Positions 41,292 to 53,198 of a stretch of 64,000 nt of DNA are shown here, piece by piece. Where the stretch lies: positions 6,386,001 to 6,450,000 of the forward strand of contig WHVY01000005.1 of NCBI GenBank assembly GCA_022266195.1, written 5' to 3'. Positions within the stretch are counted from its first letter, which is position 1. Each line of letters starts with the position of its first letter. The notes below the pieces were generated by a model that was not told where the DNA came from, did not search any database, and saw only the letters and a list, made by a program, of their open reading frames with translations. This DNA is from Tetranychus cinnabarinus. Lineage: Eukaryota; Arthropoda; Arachnida; Trombidiformes; Tetranychidae. The translations under genes and the position numbers were made by a program.

Positions 41292-43574
41292 GGATAATAT
41301 TCATAGCGTGGCTAACCTCGCACCACCAGAAACAAAACAAATTAAGTGATCGAGAAACAATCAACACTGGTTAACTTGAAGTGACATGGAGATTGAAGTT
41401 GAAGCCAAATTGGTAGCACTAAATGTCCACAATTTGTACATAAACTAATCACAAACTATTTCACCGTAAGATATACACAAAATATGCAGTTAAAGCGGTC
41501 AAGAAACTTGGTTTAGTCGAGATTAGGTTAAACTTGGGTGAACATGCATAAGTATAAACATTAGGCTTTGGTGATTAACATTGGCTTATTAACACTAATG
41601 ACTTGATAATCGGTCTGACTGGCTATTGCCGCAGTCAATGGATTTCAGGTTTGTCGGGTTAGGTCAGACGATTGGTTTAGTTTTGTTGCTAATGTTATCC
41701 TTTGGTATCAATTTGATTTGTAATAGTTTTGCCATTTAACCCAAGAACGAGGTTGGTTTTAAGGATGAACATGGGAATGAAGATGATGATTTAAACTGGC
41801 GATTGTATTTACTATGGATTTAATAATGATGATGGAAATAAAATTTGAGTTTACAAATCAAACGATTGTGTTGTGAGTCGATTCCAGACAGACATGATTT
41901 ATGGTTGTTAGATTTACACTAGTTGATTGGTTGTTTATTTTTGGAATGAACATGGGATGCACAAGATGATAATGATGAGGGGAAGAAGAAAAATGGCAAG
42001 ATTGAGAGGTTTAAATGAGTAGATTTGTTGCTTTTAATTGTGTCCCTTCGTCTTGTATCTTGGTGTCACCTTATGTTCAAGATCATGATTGATGGTTAAT
42101 GGATCCAGTTTATTTTAAATTGATCTTGATTTAGACTGCTTCTCAATAAACTGTAGGACAAATGATCAACCAAGCAATCCATTTAATTACCAGAGTAATG
42201 TACAAATAAAACAACAATCTTCAAGAGATTCATGTATAAATCGCTTTCTAATGGATTTGCAGTCGTCTTATTTTTTTCTGGTGATTTGGGTTGATTTCTG
42301 GTTCCTTTTTGATGTTAACAAGGCTGATTGGTACACTCAATCAATTGTGTTAGATGACAAGTTAATTAAACAGTTATTAAAATAACAACACATTAATAAA
42401 GCTCAACAATAAACAGTAGGAACCATCACTTGAAAACTAGTTAACAATGTAACTCTTTTCCAGTTGGTTGTGGATTTATCAAGTCGCTCTTAACCAAATA
42501 GCCTCAACTTGCAATTTAAAGATGGTTAGTTAATTAATGGATGGAAAAATCAATTTCACAATTAAAACAAACAGTAACAATTATAAAAAACGAAAGTAAC
42601 CAGGAAGAAAACAGTAAACCTTATGAATGGCCAAGTCAATGTAAACACAGAGTTTTTACCGGTTTGCCTCTTGTTTACTTGACTGTAAATTCACGTTACA
42701 ACAAGTAGAACTGAATGAAGAAGAAGAAGATGAAGATAATGTTGGTGAGCAAACAGACAGATTATTAGACAGATAAAGAAAGTAAAGCATAAATATGAAT
42801 TGAATCATCCTACATCTTCACTCCCAGCCTCTCTTATGTTCAACTCAACTCTTGAAAGGAGTTTAGATAATAATCCTGAGCAGGTTCAGAATGTTTCTAT
42901 GGTTACTATTCATGCACAAACTAAATTAATTGTCAATCCATTTATCAATCAGATTCATCATCATCATTAGACAAAGCCAATAAAAATAAGATAAATTAGG
43001 TGATTCTTAATCATTTGGCTTGCTTGACTAAATTAGTCGAATCCATTAAACTATTAAACAAGCCTTGAAATAACTTTCATTATTTATGAACAATTTTTTG
43101 AAAATCAATGTGAACAACATTAAAACTAATTCAGCTCATTAGATCGTTTTCAATTGTTACCTTTTCTAACTTTTGGTTCAATTTTTGAAATACTTTTCAA
43201 CATTTGCAGCTAATTTACATTAATTTACGCTTATTTGCTTAATAATTGTGATAATTAATGGGATTCAAATGAATTCCAAGTGTTAATTATTTCATTAATG
43301 TTGCATTTGATTTGCATTTTTGTTTTGCAAAGTTGTGTAGCAAATAAGCAAAATGTTTTGGATTTCAATAAGTCAATTGAATAATCAAATTTTTTAATTT
43401 TTACTCATTTTATTGGAATACATTTTATATTCAAAATTAACGAGATACTGGTTTGTTGAAGATAAATGGAAGCAAAACCGCTGAATATCGTGAGACGGTG
43501 GAATATGGAAATTGGGCTTTTTGCTGAGAGTTGATATTTAGATAAGACTATTTATTAATTGTCTTGTTAATACT
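41292..43574. other. Intergenic region upstream of the tetraspanin gene
   Basis: About 2.3 kb of AT-rich DNA, presumably with the tetraspanin promoter and 5' UTR next to 41291. No ORF of note, no splice chain and no repeat family recognised apart from short trinucleotide runs. Confidence 0.55.
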
Positions 43575-44138
43575 TTAACTTGAGGGTACAGTTATTTCCA
43601 GTTTACAAGCAAAACGACGAGGAGGGGCAACATAGTCCCGTTTCATGACCTGGTGCTTCATTACCGGGCTTCTTGTGTAAGCCCATCCATTACGCTCTTT
43701 ACATTCAGGATGTTACTGAAAAGGCACAACCAACACAATTGTCACATTTATACACAAATTGACACAAGAAATCAAAAACGGATAAAAACTAACTTCTATC
43801 AAATCTAGACTCGGTCAATTTGTAGAGAAATAAAAAACTGATTCCTTCTGTGTGATTAAAAAATTTCTCTGCTCCACAGTTTTTGAGAAAATCGAGCTCA
43901 AAGTTGTAACTGCGATCGCCTTTTGTACAATAATAAAAGCAGACTTTTTCATGAAACTCATTTTGCTGATGTACATTTTGATGGTTAACCAGAAAATACA
44001 CTCATTTCCACATGTCATAATTAAACAATCGCAATGGCAAAACAAAATAAAGACAGGGTCATCCAAAAATATCTTCACCTTGCCTTTTCTGGAGTCCAAA
44101 TTAATGACCCTTTTAACCAGTTGCATCTTTAGTGTCAT
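43575..44138 (-). pseudogene. Broken Spätzle-like cystine-knot gene copy
   Basis: The 3' part (43715-43575, stop TAA) matches the better preserved exon copy at 52250-52100: it shares the ERNGW block, YVAPP in place of YVAAPHH, and the ending TVPSS. It has lost bases after GGATGGGCTTACA, so its frame shifts and the CxC end is disrupted. Upstream on the same strand, 44001-43789 is an open frame with LVNHQNVHQQNEFHEKVCFY, which resembles the VN..Q...E.C block of Spätzle knots. It ends at a possible donor (GTTAGT near 43793). Further upstream the similarity would need a frame change. The family call rests on a weak pattern only; the broken state of the 3' exon is direct from the comparison. It is probably not functional. 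Confidence 0.35.
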
Positions 44139-44721
44139 TTAATTGACTGACTTTCATCTTGTTTCCATCATTTTCCTTATTATGCGGACTTATGGAAAAG
44201 GTACAATAATAATACAAATTGTTGCGTGCTTCTATAAACATAATTCATCAACAAATGATAGTTCGATAAAATTTACCTCATCATGTGGACTTGAATATAA
44301 TAAAATAATATTGTGTATAGAATGTTAAAAAATTAAAATGTATTGAAATGTATGAATTGTTGCGTGAATATTCCTAAAAACTGATATTCTGATAAGTGCT
44401 ATTTATATCTCCAATTTGATCTGATTTGTGTTACTGTTATTTTATTTTAATCGCATTAGGCAGCTACTTAAGCGTTATTACTGAAAAATAATCTGAAGTC
44501 TTATTATAAAAAGTTGATAAAATTTTTAAAATCTTACATAGTGTAATGTAGTGTAAACTTTTATGTAATGAAATAAATGACTAAATCAAAATCAACAAAT
44601 TAGAATAGCTTGAAGAAAACATTTTTTATTTTGTAATTTAAACATTTAGACAGTTTTTAAGAAATGACACGATTTTTAATGTTTGATAACATGGAAAGGA
44701 AACTGGTTTCGATTCCAGTTG

Positions 44722-44815
44722 AGTCTATTGATTGGAATCCAAGATTCCAAGGTTTGAAGTTGTATTGTCCTTTAGATAGCCAAGGAAAATTTATTCATAT
44801 GATGTATTAAAATAC
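44722..44815. repeat. ABCC 3'-flank segment, repeated inverted at 62710-62802
   Basis: A 94-bp segment just beyond the stop of the ABCC gene. Its reverse complement occurs with only scattered differences beside the duplicated ABCC terminal exon. It includes the gene's probable poly(A) signal. Confidence 0.8.
44790..44795 (-). terminator. Probable poly(A) signal of the ABCC gene
   Basis: AATAAA on the minus strand, about 35 bases past the stop codon at 44830. It lies inside the 94-bp segment that is inverted at the second copy. Confidence 0.5.
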
Positions 44816-44829
44816 TCTTATCAAGTTAA

Positions 44830-47800
44830 TTATACGTCGGATTTATGTTCGATGCCTTCATTTTTATTTAATTTAATTCGTTTAGCTGTTTTGATGAGAT
44901 TATCAGCTGAATCTTTGCCAGTTGCTTGTACCATTGAGTAAAATATACCCTCTGTATCTTCCACTAATGATGCTGGATCACCAAATTGAACTACTTTACC
45001 AGCATCCATAACTAGTATTTTATCTGAATCAATAATTGTTTGTATTCTATGAGCTATTGTTAATACTGTACAATCGGCAAATCTTTTTCGAATTGTTTGT
45101 TGGATTAATTCATCAGTTGTTGGATCAATGTTTGCAGTTGCCTCGTCGAGAACCAATATTTTATTATTGGCCAAAATAGCTCGAGCAAGGCACACGAGTT
45201 GACGTTGACCAACACTTAAATTGGTTCCTCCATCAGTTAGCACTGAATCAAGTCCTCCCATTGAATTAGCAGCTTTCTTTAATTGCGCTTGATCCAAAGC
45301 TTCCCATATTTCAGCATCATTTTTAACATTGAATGGGTCCAAGTTGTATCTTAGAGTCCCGGTAAATATGATTGGTTCTTGAGGAATAATAGATATTTTT
45401 CGTCGTAAATCGTGTAAACCAATTGTATTTATATCAATTCCATCAATAATAATGTGACCTTCTGGTTCAAACATTCTGAATAAAGCTGTCATAATTGAAC
45501 TTTTACCAGCACCAGTTCTACCAACAATTCCAACCTTATCTTTAGCTTCAATTTTAAAATTGAGATCTTTTAAAACAGGAGGTTTCTCCGAATCGTAGCG
45601 TAAATTTACATTCAAAAACGTTATTCGACCCTGTTTAGGCCAATCGGCTGGAGGTTTACGGGAAAGAGATGCTTCTAATTCTGCCTCTGGAGGAATGAAA
45701 CGTAACTCCTCAATACGTTCAACTGAAGTCATCATAGTTTCAACCTCAGTCCATTGTCTCATACCTTAAAGAGAAAGATCACAAAATTAATTGATTGCAT
45801 AAACAGAATCATTAAACGGTACTTTCAAATAAATCATCTTTAAGAGAAATCGTTTTCTTCGTTTTACTCACCCCATTGAATGCCAAAAGATAATCCAATG
45901 GCAGAAGTAATAACAAGTCCAACTGAGCTTCCGTTTAGTGAGTCGATGGCAAGTAGACATGTAAGGACAACCAAACCAGTAAAAATAAAAGACATTGTGT
46001 TGATGAGTGTAATAAAAAAGCGAGATGAGGCGATCCATGTGAAATATGCAGAGGTATGTTCATCTTGATATAAATCAAAGGTTTCTTTGAATCTTTCTTG
46101 TACTCTAAAAGCTCGTATTGTCGTAAGACCATACAGTGATGATGAAAGATGGTTAAAAACAGGAGTTTTAGTTACTCCTTCAAGGCGTTTAACATCTCGG
46201 GCGATATTGACATATCGCGATCTGAAGTAGAAGCAGCATAATAATAAAATAACGGCAGGAGCGATTAAATATGGACTAATAAAAGCCATAAGAATTAACG
46301 AGGCAAAATTGTTGCTCAAAATGATCACAGTGTCAAAAAATGTGGAAGGCAGGAAATCATCAACCATTCCCATGTCTCGAGAAACTCGATTCAATACGAT
46401 TCCAGGAGGATTATTGTCAAAAAATGAGATCGGTGCACGCACAATGGCATGAAAAAGACGATTATGTAACTTGATTGATGCTCGCATACACACGGCAAAG
46501 AATGCAAAATTTCGTGTACAGCACCAACAAAATAAAACAACAGTTATACAGGCTAAGAAGATGATATTATCATTTTGTGACAAATCGTCAACAAAATTTG
46601 TAACTTCAAAAGTAGCATTTGGTTGAGCTGTTTGTTCAGCAAGGAAACGACCTTTTCTCTCAGCAGAATCAGCCCAAAGTGAAAAATAGTATTCAACAAA
46701 ACTAATTAAAAGCTCAGCACCTAATATATAAAGTACCCAAAATGGGAAAAGAATAACACTGATTCCGGCACAGATATACGTCCATAAAAGATGCTTGCTG
46801 ACTTTGATACCTGCCAATTCGTGGACACCTGGACCATCTTCATCAGCTTCAATAGGTAAATTGTCAACTTTCGGTAACTCATCAGCAGTCTCAGTACAAA
46901 CTGAGGCTGTACTGCCACAAACATCTGGATTAATAAGAGATGATGTTCTTGATCGAAGACTGGATCTTGATGAAGACAAGCCGATAATCTTGGGAGTCTT
47001 GTCAGGAGTCTCTGAAACTTTGTGCTCTACTTCCAGAACTTGACTGTATTTGATGAAATCTGAGCCTTTATTTAGCAACTCCATATAATCACCAAAACAA
47101 ACTTGTTCACCATTACGTATAAGTAAAATAGAATCAGCGGATTTCATGAATTGCAATTGATGAGTAACTAAAATGGCTATTTTGTTTGATAAAAAGTCTT
47201 TGATACTGTTTTCAAAAATATGTTTGGCAACAGGAGCGTCAACTGCAGACAATGGATCGTCTAAAAGGTAAATATCAGCTCTAGCGTAAAGAGCTCGGGC
47301 CAAGTTTATTCGTGCTTTTTGACCTCCACTGAGTGATGCACCACGATCACCAACAATAGTTTGATCACCAGATGGAAGAATTTGTAAATCTCGTTCCAAA
47401 GCAGAGACAAAAATTACTCGCTTGTATCTTGATGCTTCAAACTCATTTCCAAATAAAATGTTATCTCTAACGGTCCCTGAAAAAGTAAAAATTCATTAGA
47501 CTCAATCATATATACAACCCAAACATGTTTCTACAACTAAATACTAACCTGCGAATATCCATGATTGTTGACAAGAATAAGATACTGAACCAAGTACATC
47601 AGCTTTACCAGCTTTTGCGGTGATTTCGCCTAAAATTGACATCAATATTGATGATTTACCAGATCCTACAGGACCAACAATGGCAATCAATTTTCCTGGA
47701 GATGCATCGAAGGTAAGATTTTTCAATAATGGCTCTTTGTCATCACGCCACGATAGTGTTACATCGGTATAAGAAATTTTTGACTTCTTAATACCAGCCC

Positions 47801-50800
47801 CGCCAAGACCTCTACTCAGGTTACCAGATGATTCATATTCAGGCAAAAGTAGAAAGTCTCTTATTCGTTTGATAGCGATTAAAGATTCAGCTCCAGTAGA
47901 GATTCCTAGCGGAATGAAGATGGTGATTGAACTTTGAAGCTGTCTTATAAGAGACATTGCAACGAAAACGGTTCGAGCACTTAATTGATTACCACGCATT
48001 ACGAACGATACAAGAGTTAAGAACATAATCAATTTTTCAGCGATTGTTCCGAGACCAAGATTTAGACCTCTTAGATAGGCTGCCCAGCGAATCTTTGATA
48101 CTTCTCGTTTACGAGCTAAATCAACCAATAATGTCAAAGGCTTTTCCCATGCATACATCTTGATAACTCGCATGGCTGGAATGAATTCATTCATTAATCG
48201 AATACGATCGTCAGTTAGGAATGCGCCTTTTTCTCGAAGAGCTCCAAAAGCTTTGCCCATTAGTGTTTGAAACGGGATGTATAAGAAAAGGACTAAAAGT
48301 CCAATTATAGTTGAAATGTTAAGCATTGGCCATAAAATGATTATACAAATAATGACTTCAAGTGGGCCTTGAATCAGAAAGAAGGGAAACTCTGAAGCAA
48401 GATCGAAACGTGAAACATCACTTGAAAGTAAATTAACTATCTGACCAACAGTTGTCTCTCCAAGAGATGCTTGAGATAAACGTAAAGATTTTTGATAAAT
48501 TAAACGACTACAAGCGACTCTTATATCAATGCCACATTTACGCGCTAAAAACCAGTACATATTGGCAACGTAAGTATTGAAAAATTGTGCACCAACAACA
48601 CAAGCAGCGGTTAGATAAATTTTCCAGCGAATTTCATCTGAATGATCTTTTTCCATATTATATTGGTACAACGCCTCTATCAGGTAACCCATGCAAACAG
48701 TCTGTGCTAGATGGGCCATACTCTGAGTTGAAAAGAGAAAGAAAAAAGTTCATGAGAAATAAAGGAATCAAATGGAATGTGCTCTTGGTTATGCAAAAAT
48801 GCAACTCAAGAGATTGTTCATTTAGGATAATCAATTTACCAGATCTAATCTCGAAATACATCGTATTAATTTCAAGACAAATAAAATATGATCAGAATAG
48901 AGTAAACTGAAAGCTTTCAATTTCAGCTTGATTTGAGCTTAAAAAGTCATAACTAATAAAAGTACTGACAAAGGTCAGCTTGTCGAGATTAATAAACATG
49001 ACATAACTCAACCATTGAAAATCAATAAATGAAATTAATCAATGAATGAAAAAGAAATCTGACTTCATATGTAACTCAATATTGAGCTGATTAAAGTGAG
49101 TGTAAAATAAATTGATTTGTGATAATAATAGCAATGAGAGATGTTGAGAGTCAACCAAAGATCGAACTAAGGTGCGACCTAAAAAGTTTGCAACCAAACG
49201 GTTTTTTAGTCATAGCTCCTCTTAAGCTAGACACTTTGGCATCATTTTTATATTACCGAATTAGTTGAAATATGAGGAACATTTTGATATATTTTTTGTA
49301 TGTATTGATTCAGTATCAAATCAGAAAATGGACCTTAAACATTTGATAAACGGATATCAGTTTTTTGACTAGTCTCTGCCTTTCTTTGTATCAGTGTGGT
49401 AAAACTTTGATGGCCTTAGAAATTTCAGAATTCAGTGTTTATCTGGCAAACAAAAGACTCAGGAACGATGATGTAATAACAAATTATGAAAATTCTGGTC
49501 GAAAGGCCAAAAAAATGGATTCGAAAAATTTGGCGCGTTTTTCAAAATTGTCGACGGCTGAACTCGATTTCAGTGAACTTTAGCCTGAAAAGTTTATACG
49601 AGTCTGTCTAATTGACAATATTCATCGAAAAAGAACAACATAAAAGCATTCAAATAACGGTATAAGCCCAAATCAACGTACGAACAATAAGAGAGGTTGC
49701 AAACTTTTTAGGTCGCACCTTATTCAACAAGGAAAATCAATGTTGAATCTAATTGATGATTAAAGAAGCTAATTAAAAGCTTCATTGAGAGTTAGACTTG
49801 ACAAGATAAAAGCAAGGACAAAAAATCCAGTATGAAAAAGTTGACAAATAATCAACTTAATAGTAACACAAATAAGTCACTCTGAAAACAGATAATGTAA
49901 TTGAGTAAAAATAGCACTAAACTTCCATTCTTAGTGCACATGTAATAGGCACCGACTAAGTAGCATTTTGTTTTGAAGTGATTTGTTACTAGTCGGTACC
50001 TAAATCTCAAAAACCAAGAATCACAAGAGTTAGGCTTGATTATACAATTGTACAAGTATTATTGAACAACCATTTAGACACACAATGGTACAAACGCACT
50101 CGGTAAGCAGAATGTGAATTTCGAGTGTTTTCACAAATCTTCTTACCGAACTGAAAAGCAGAATAAAGGTGAATGAGTAATGCCAACCAATTGTTCTGAT
50201 TATTGTCCATCCTAGGCTAGGTTGACCGCCAGTCTTCAATTTTTTCAGCTCTTCGTTCCATTGCCTAGAGAGAAAAAATTAAATGTATTGTTAGAGGTAA
50301 TTTCAAGGGAACAAAAGTTATCATAACTTGAAATCAGTAAACAAAGGAATAGGTAATTAACATGGAAACCGGAATCAATTTTTCTGGTGAAAAGCTTGTT
50401 TACATAGGATTCATTAGGAAGCTACCAACTAGCAAATCAACTACTAATGAATTTCAAATCCAATGATACTTACTTCTCAAGTTTCTCTCCAATCCTTTCT
50501 GATTGATCATACTTTGGACATTGCTCAAGATCATTTGTTTTTATTCGCTTCTTTTGAAATTCCAGATAAAAACTAAGGAGCCAGCTTGAGAGAAAAACAA
50601 AACAAAATAAAAAATTAAAAGCTAGAATTACTTTACATGCATTTGGCAACAGACATTCAGACAATGTTAGACAAGTCTAGATACAGGAATGTAATGGCCA
50701 GGAAAAATAGATGAGAATTAAAGAATTGGTTGAACACAATACTTACTAGAAAAATAATTTTGATAAACTGCTCGCTTGATCGTATGATGACTTTTTGAAA

Positions 50801-50823
50801 ATGGTTCCTTGTTGAGTTACCAT
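44830..50823 (-). CDS. ABCC-subfamily transporter, MRP4-like (short MRP)
   Basis: A full ABC exporter of the multidrug-resistance-protein subfamily; relatives move glutathione, glucuronide and sulfate conjugates across the plasma membrane. Exons: 50823-50747, 50584-50474, 50264-50147, 48722-47549, 47476-45872 and 45764-44830 (stop TAA), giving 1339 residues; human ABCC4 has about 1325. The N-terminus lacks a TMD0 and starts with the MRP4-type linker (ASSLSKLFFYW, then QCPKYDQSE). NBD1 has Walker A GPVGSGKSS (about 452-460), LSGGQ (542-546) and Walker B YLLDD (566-567). NBD2 has Walker A GRTGAGKSS (1110-1118), LSVGQ (1211-1215) and VLDEA (Asp1235, Glu1236). All nucleotide-binding motifs are intact. 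The small first exons are supported by matching phases (2, 2, 0, 1, 1) and by the ABCC4 pattern. The 1424-bp third intron carries a transposon-like insert. Parts of this gene are copied at 52266-52900 and 62869-63803. Confidence 0.93.
49170..49720. mobile_element. Tc1/mariner-like non-autonomous element in an ABCC intron
   Basis: A 551-bp unit with perfect 26-bp terminal inverted repeats (left 49170-49195, starting AGGTGCGACC; right 49695-49720, ending GGTCGCACCT). It is flanked by TA on both sides (49168-49169 and 49721-49722), the target duplication typical of Tc1/mariner. Inside, a 72-codon plus-strand frame (49365-49583) has the stretch ISEFSVYLANKRLRNDDVI followed by SGRKAKK. This resembles the helix-turn-helix and basic hook at the start of Tc1-type transposases; no catalytic DDE part fits in the remaining length. 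It is therefore best read as a deletion derivative or MITE. The ends are read directly; the transposase remnant is inference. Confidence 0.8.
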
Positions 50824-52099
50824 TTTGTGGTCTGTGTATATAATTTTTTACACTTGAAAATATTAAAAGATTTACACGAACTAGTAAACAAGAAAATAAT
50901 TGTTGATTTTGTGTTATAATTTGATGTACACATTAAAAAACATTGGACAATGGAAAAAAGCCAAAAGATACTCGAACCAGAAGATTCATAAATAACAGGT
51001 TTTCACTAAGAAAGTCCACTATGAAAATGGGTAGAAGGTATTAGAAGTGAAAGGGTATCATGATTACTGAAGACTAATGATTTATTGATTAATATAATTC
51101 AATAACCATTTAATAATAAATATAACACCATTAACACAGATCAGCCATCAAAATAAAACGTTGAGTTGACACTAAATTTGCAGATACAGTTGCACTAGAC
51201 ATGGCTCCACCTGAAGTGAAAAGGTTAGAGTTGGCTAAAGTACCAAACATGTGGATGCAGCATAAAAAATTATCAACTAATAGATGGAGCAATACTTAAC
51301 AATGATTATTAAGATTGGCTTAGTTTTATCGTTTCCATTGATATTACTTTCAACATCTTCAACATGGTTTCTTGAATTTATCAACAGCTGATGGAACATG
51401 CTCAATTCGAAATGTTCAAATGGTTATTTTAGGATAGTTTTGAGTTTTATCTGGATAGATTAATTCTGATCCTTTTCTCACTCCTATCAAACTGTTCATA
51501 CAATCTTGGATCAGTAATCTACTAAAAACAGATCACTGAACTAATTACAATATGTTTTCAACTTTTCATCGATATAATCTAGAAAATCATTACTTTAAGT
51601 TTAATTAGAAGTTTGGTTTGAATTAAGTAATCGAATTTTTTTTATTCAATCATTTTATTAATTCTCATTTGCCAATGAAAAATATGATTAAAAGAGATAT
51701 AATGATATCATGAATAGAGTCGGACTTGATTTTCAATTTCTTTATGCAGATTTTAATTTTTGCTTTACAATAAGAATTATATTCCAATTTGTAATACGGT
51801 AAACTTGACTATTGACTTCTTAATAGACAGATAATTCAAAGTTTTTGAACCTGTAACTCTGGTTTGGATGATGGTTGGTTTTGTTGATGATAGTTTGGTT
51901 TAAATTGATTTAAATCATATTTTATAACCAATTTGAAGCAACAATTTTGCTCGAGATGATTGAAAAGAAACTTTTTTGCGTGAAATTTTTGCAATATTGG
52001 AAACAGAAACACAAATTTGAATTGAATCAAATATATTTGAGAATGATGATGAATTGAAGAAAGACTGAATTGGAACAATTGATTCAATGATTAAAGACT
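50824..52099. other. Intergenic region upstream of the ABCC gene
   Basis: About 1.3 kb of AT-rich DNA, presumably holding the ABCC promoter near 50823. No ORF of note and no recognised element. Confidence 0.55.
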
Positions 52100-52250
52100 T
52101 CAACGTTCACTTGATGGTACAGTTACTTCCAGTTTGGGTTGTATTTTACAAGCACAATGATGTGGAGCGGCAACATAACCCCATTGAGGTGCTTCATCAC
52201 CAGGCTTCTTGTGCAACATGTAAACCCATCCATTACGCTCTGTGCATTCG
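52100..52250 (-). pseudogene. Orphan 3' exon of a Spätzle-like cystine-knot protein
   Basis: A minus-strand exon-like frame of 49 codons with stop TGA at 52102-52100, preceded by a possible acceptor (GATTAG). It reads ECTERNGWVY, then GYVAAPHHCACKI and a Pro/Lys/Ser-rich end. The closing P..C.C.I is like the end of Spätzle and related knot ligands. No upstream exon is present: directly upstream on this strand lies an inverted piece of the ABCC gene (52266-52900), so the gene looks truncated by rearrangement. A second, more decayed copy sits at 43575-43715. The family name is tentative; other cystine-knot families (IL-17-like, PTTH-like) cannot be excluded. Confidence 0.35.
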
Positions 52251-52265
52251 CTAATCAATTAAGTT

Positions 52266-52900
52266 GTGATGTTTCACGTTTCGACCTTGCTTCAGAGTTT
52301 CCTTTCTTTTTGATTCAAGGCCCTCTTGAAGTCATTATTTTTATAATCATTTTATGGCCAATGCTTAATATTTCAACTATAATTGGACTTTTAGTCCTTT
52401 TCTTATACATCCCGTTTCAAACACTCATGGGCAAAGCTTTTGGAGCTCTTCGAGAAAAAGGCGCATTCCTAACTGACGATCGTATTCGATTAATGAATGA
52501 ATTCATTCCAGCCATGCGAGTTATCAAGATGTATGCATGGGAAAAGCCTTTGACATTATTGGTTGATTTAGCTCGTAAACGAGAAGTATCAAAGATTCGC
52601 TGGGCAGCCTATCTAAGAGGTCTAAATCTTGGTCTCGGAACAATCGCTGAAAAATTGATTATGTTCTTAACTCTTGTATCGTTCGTAATGCGTGGTAATC
52701 AATTAAGTCCTCGAACCGTTTTCGTTGCAATGTCTCTTATAAGACAGCTTCAAAGTTCAATCACCATCTTCATTCCGCTCGGAATCTCTACTGGAGCTGA
52801 ATCTTTAATCGCTATCAAACGAATAAGAGACTTTCTACTTTTGCCTGAATATGAATCATCTGGTAACCTGAGTAAAAGTCTTGGCCGGGCTGGTATTAAG
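52266..52900 (+). pseudogene. Inverted duplicate fragment of the ABCC transporter
   Basis: About 635 bp, nearly identical to the reverse complement of 48421-47787 within exon 4 of the ABCC gene. It covers part of the first membrane domain, from CDVSRFDLASEF to about GRAGIK. Visible protein differences are few (for example Cys to Phe in VIIFIIILW, Ala to Pro in QLSPRTV, and RGLGG to KSLGR). It has no start context, NBD or splice sites of its own. The open frame that seems to extend it to 52139 runs through the antisense of the Spätzle-like exon and is a chance fusion. The high identity indicates a recent duplication or ongoing gene conversion. Confidence 0.88.
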
Positions 52901-53198
52901 GATTAAACATCTTAATTAAACATATTAAGGTTTAATCGCCATGATTTACAATTTCAACCAAGAGTGTTTTATTTGAATAAAGTTGATTATTAATTTTATA
53001 TCAATGATGACTTTGAAATTCAAGAAAAGAATGTTATTTAACTCTGTTTATTTGCTTCTTTATCTTTGTCAACAGAAAACCTTTCCAATTGTATGGTTCG
53101 ATAAACCAATAACTATTATTTGATATCAGAAGAGCAGTTAGATCAATAACAATTTCCATTGCCATTATTGGGGAAACTAGCTAATATTATATTTAGTC
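52901..53198. other. Spacer between the ABCC fragment and lipocalin 1
   Basis: Non-coding AT-rich sequence. It includes the presumed 3' UTR of the minus-strand lipocalin. No similarity to the ABCC gene continues past about 52900. Confidence 0.5.

Noticed and set aside
43852..44142. 96-codon plus-strand ORF
   Set aside because: It overlaps minus-strand frames of the Spätzle-like relic; no family pattern and poor start context.
44700..44722. GGTTTCGATTCC as a possible tRNA T-loop
   Set aside because: No acceptor stem or anticodon arm can be formed around it.
52139..52265. Open frame that seems to give the ABCC fragment an N-terminal extension with its own start
   Set aside because: This part is the antisense of the Spätzle-like exon at 52100-52250; the join is a chance in-frame fusion at the rearrangement point.
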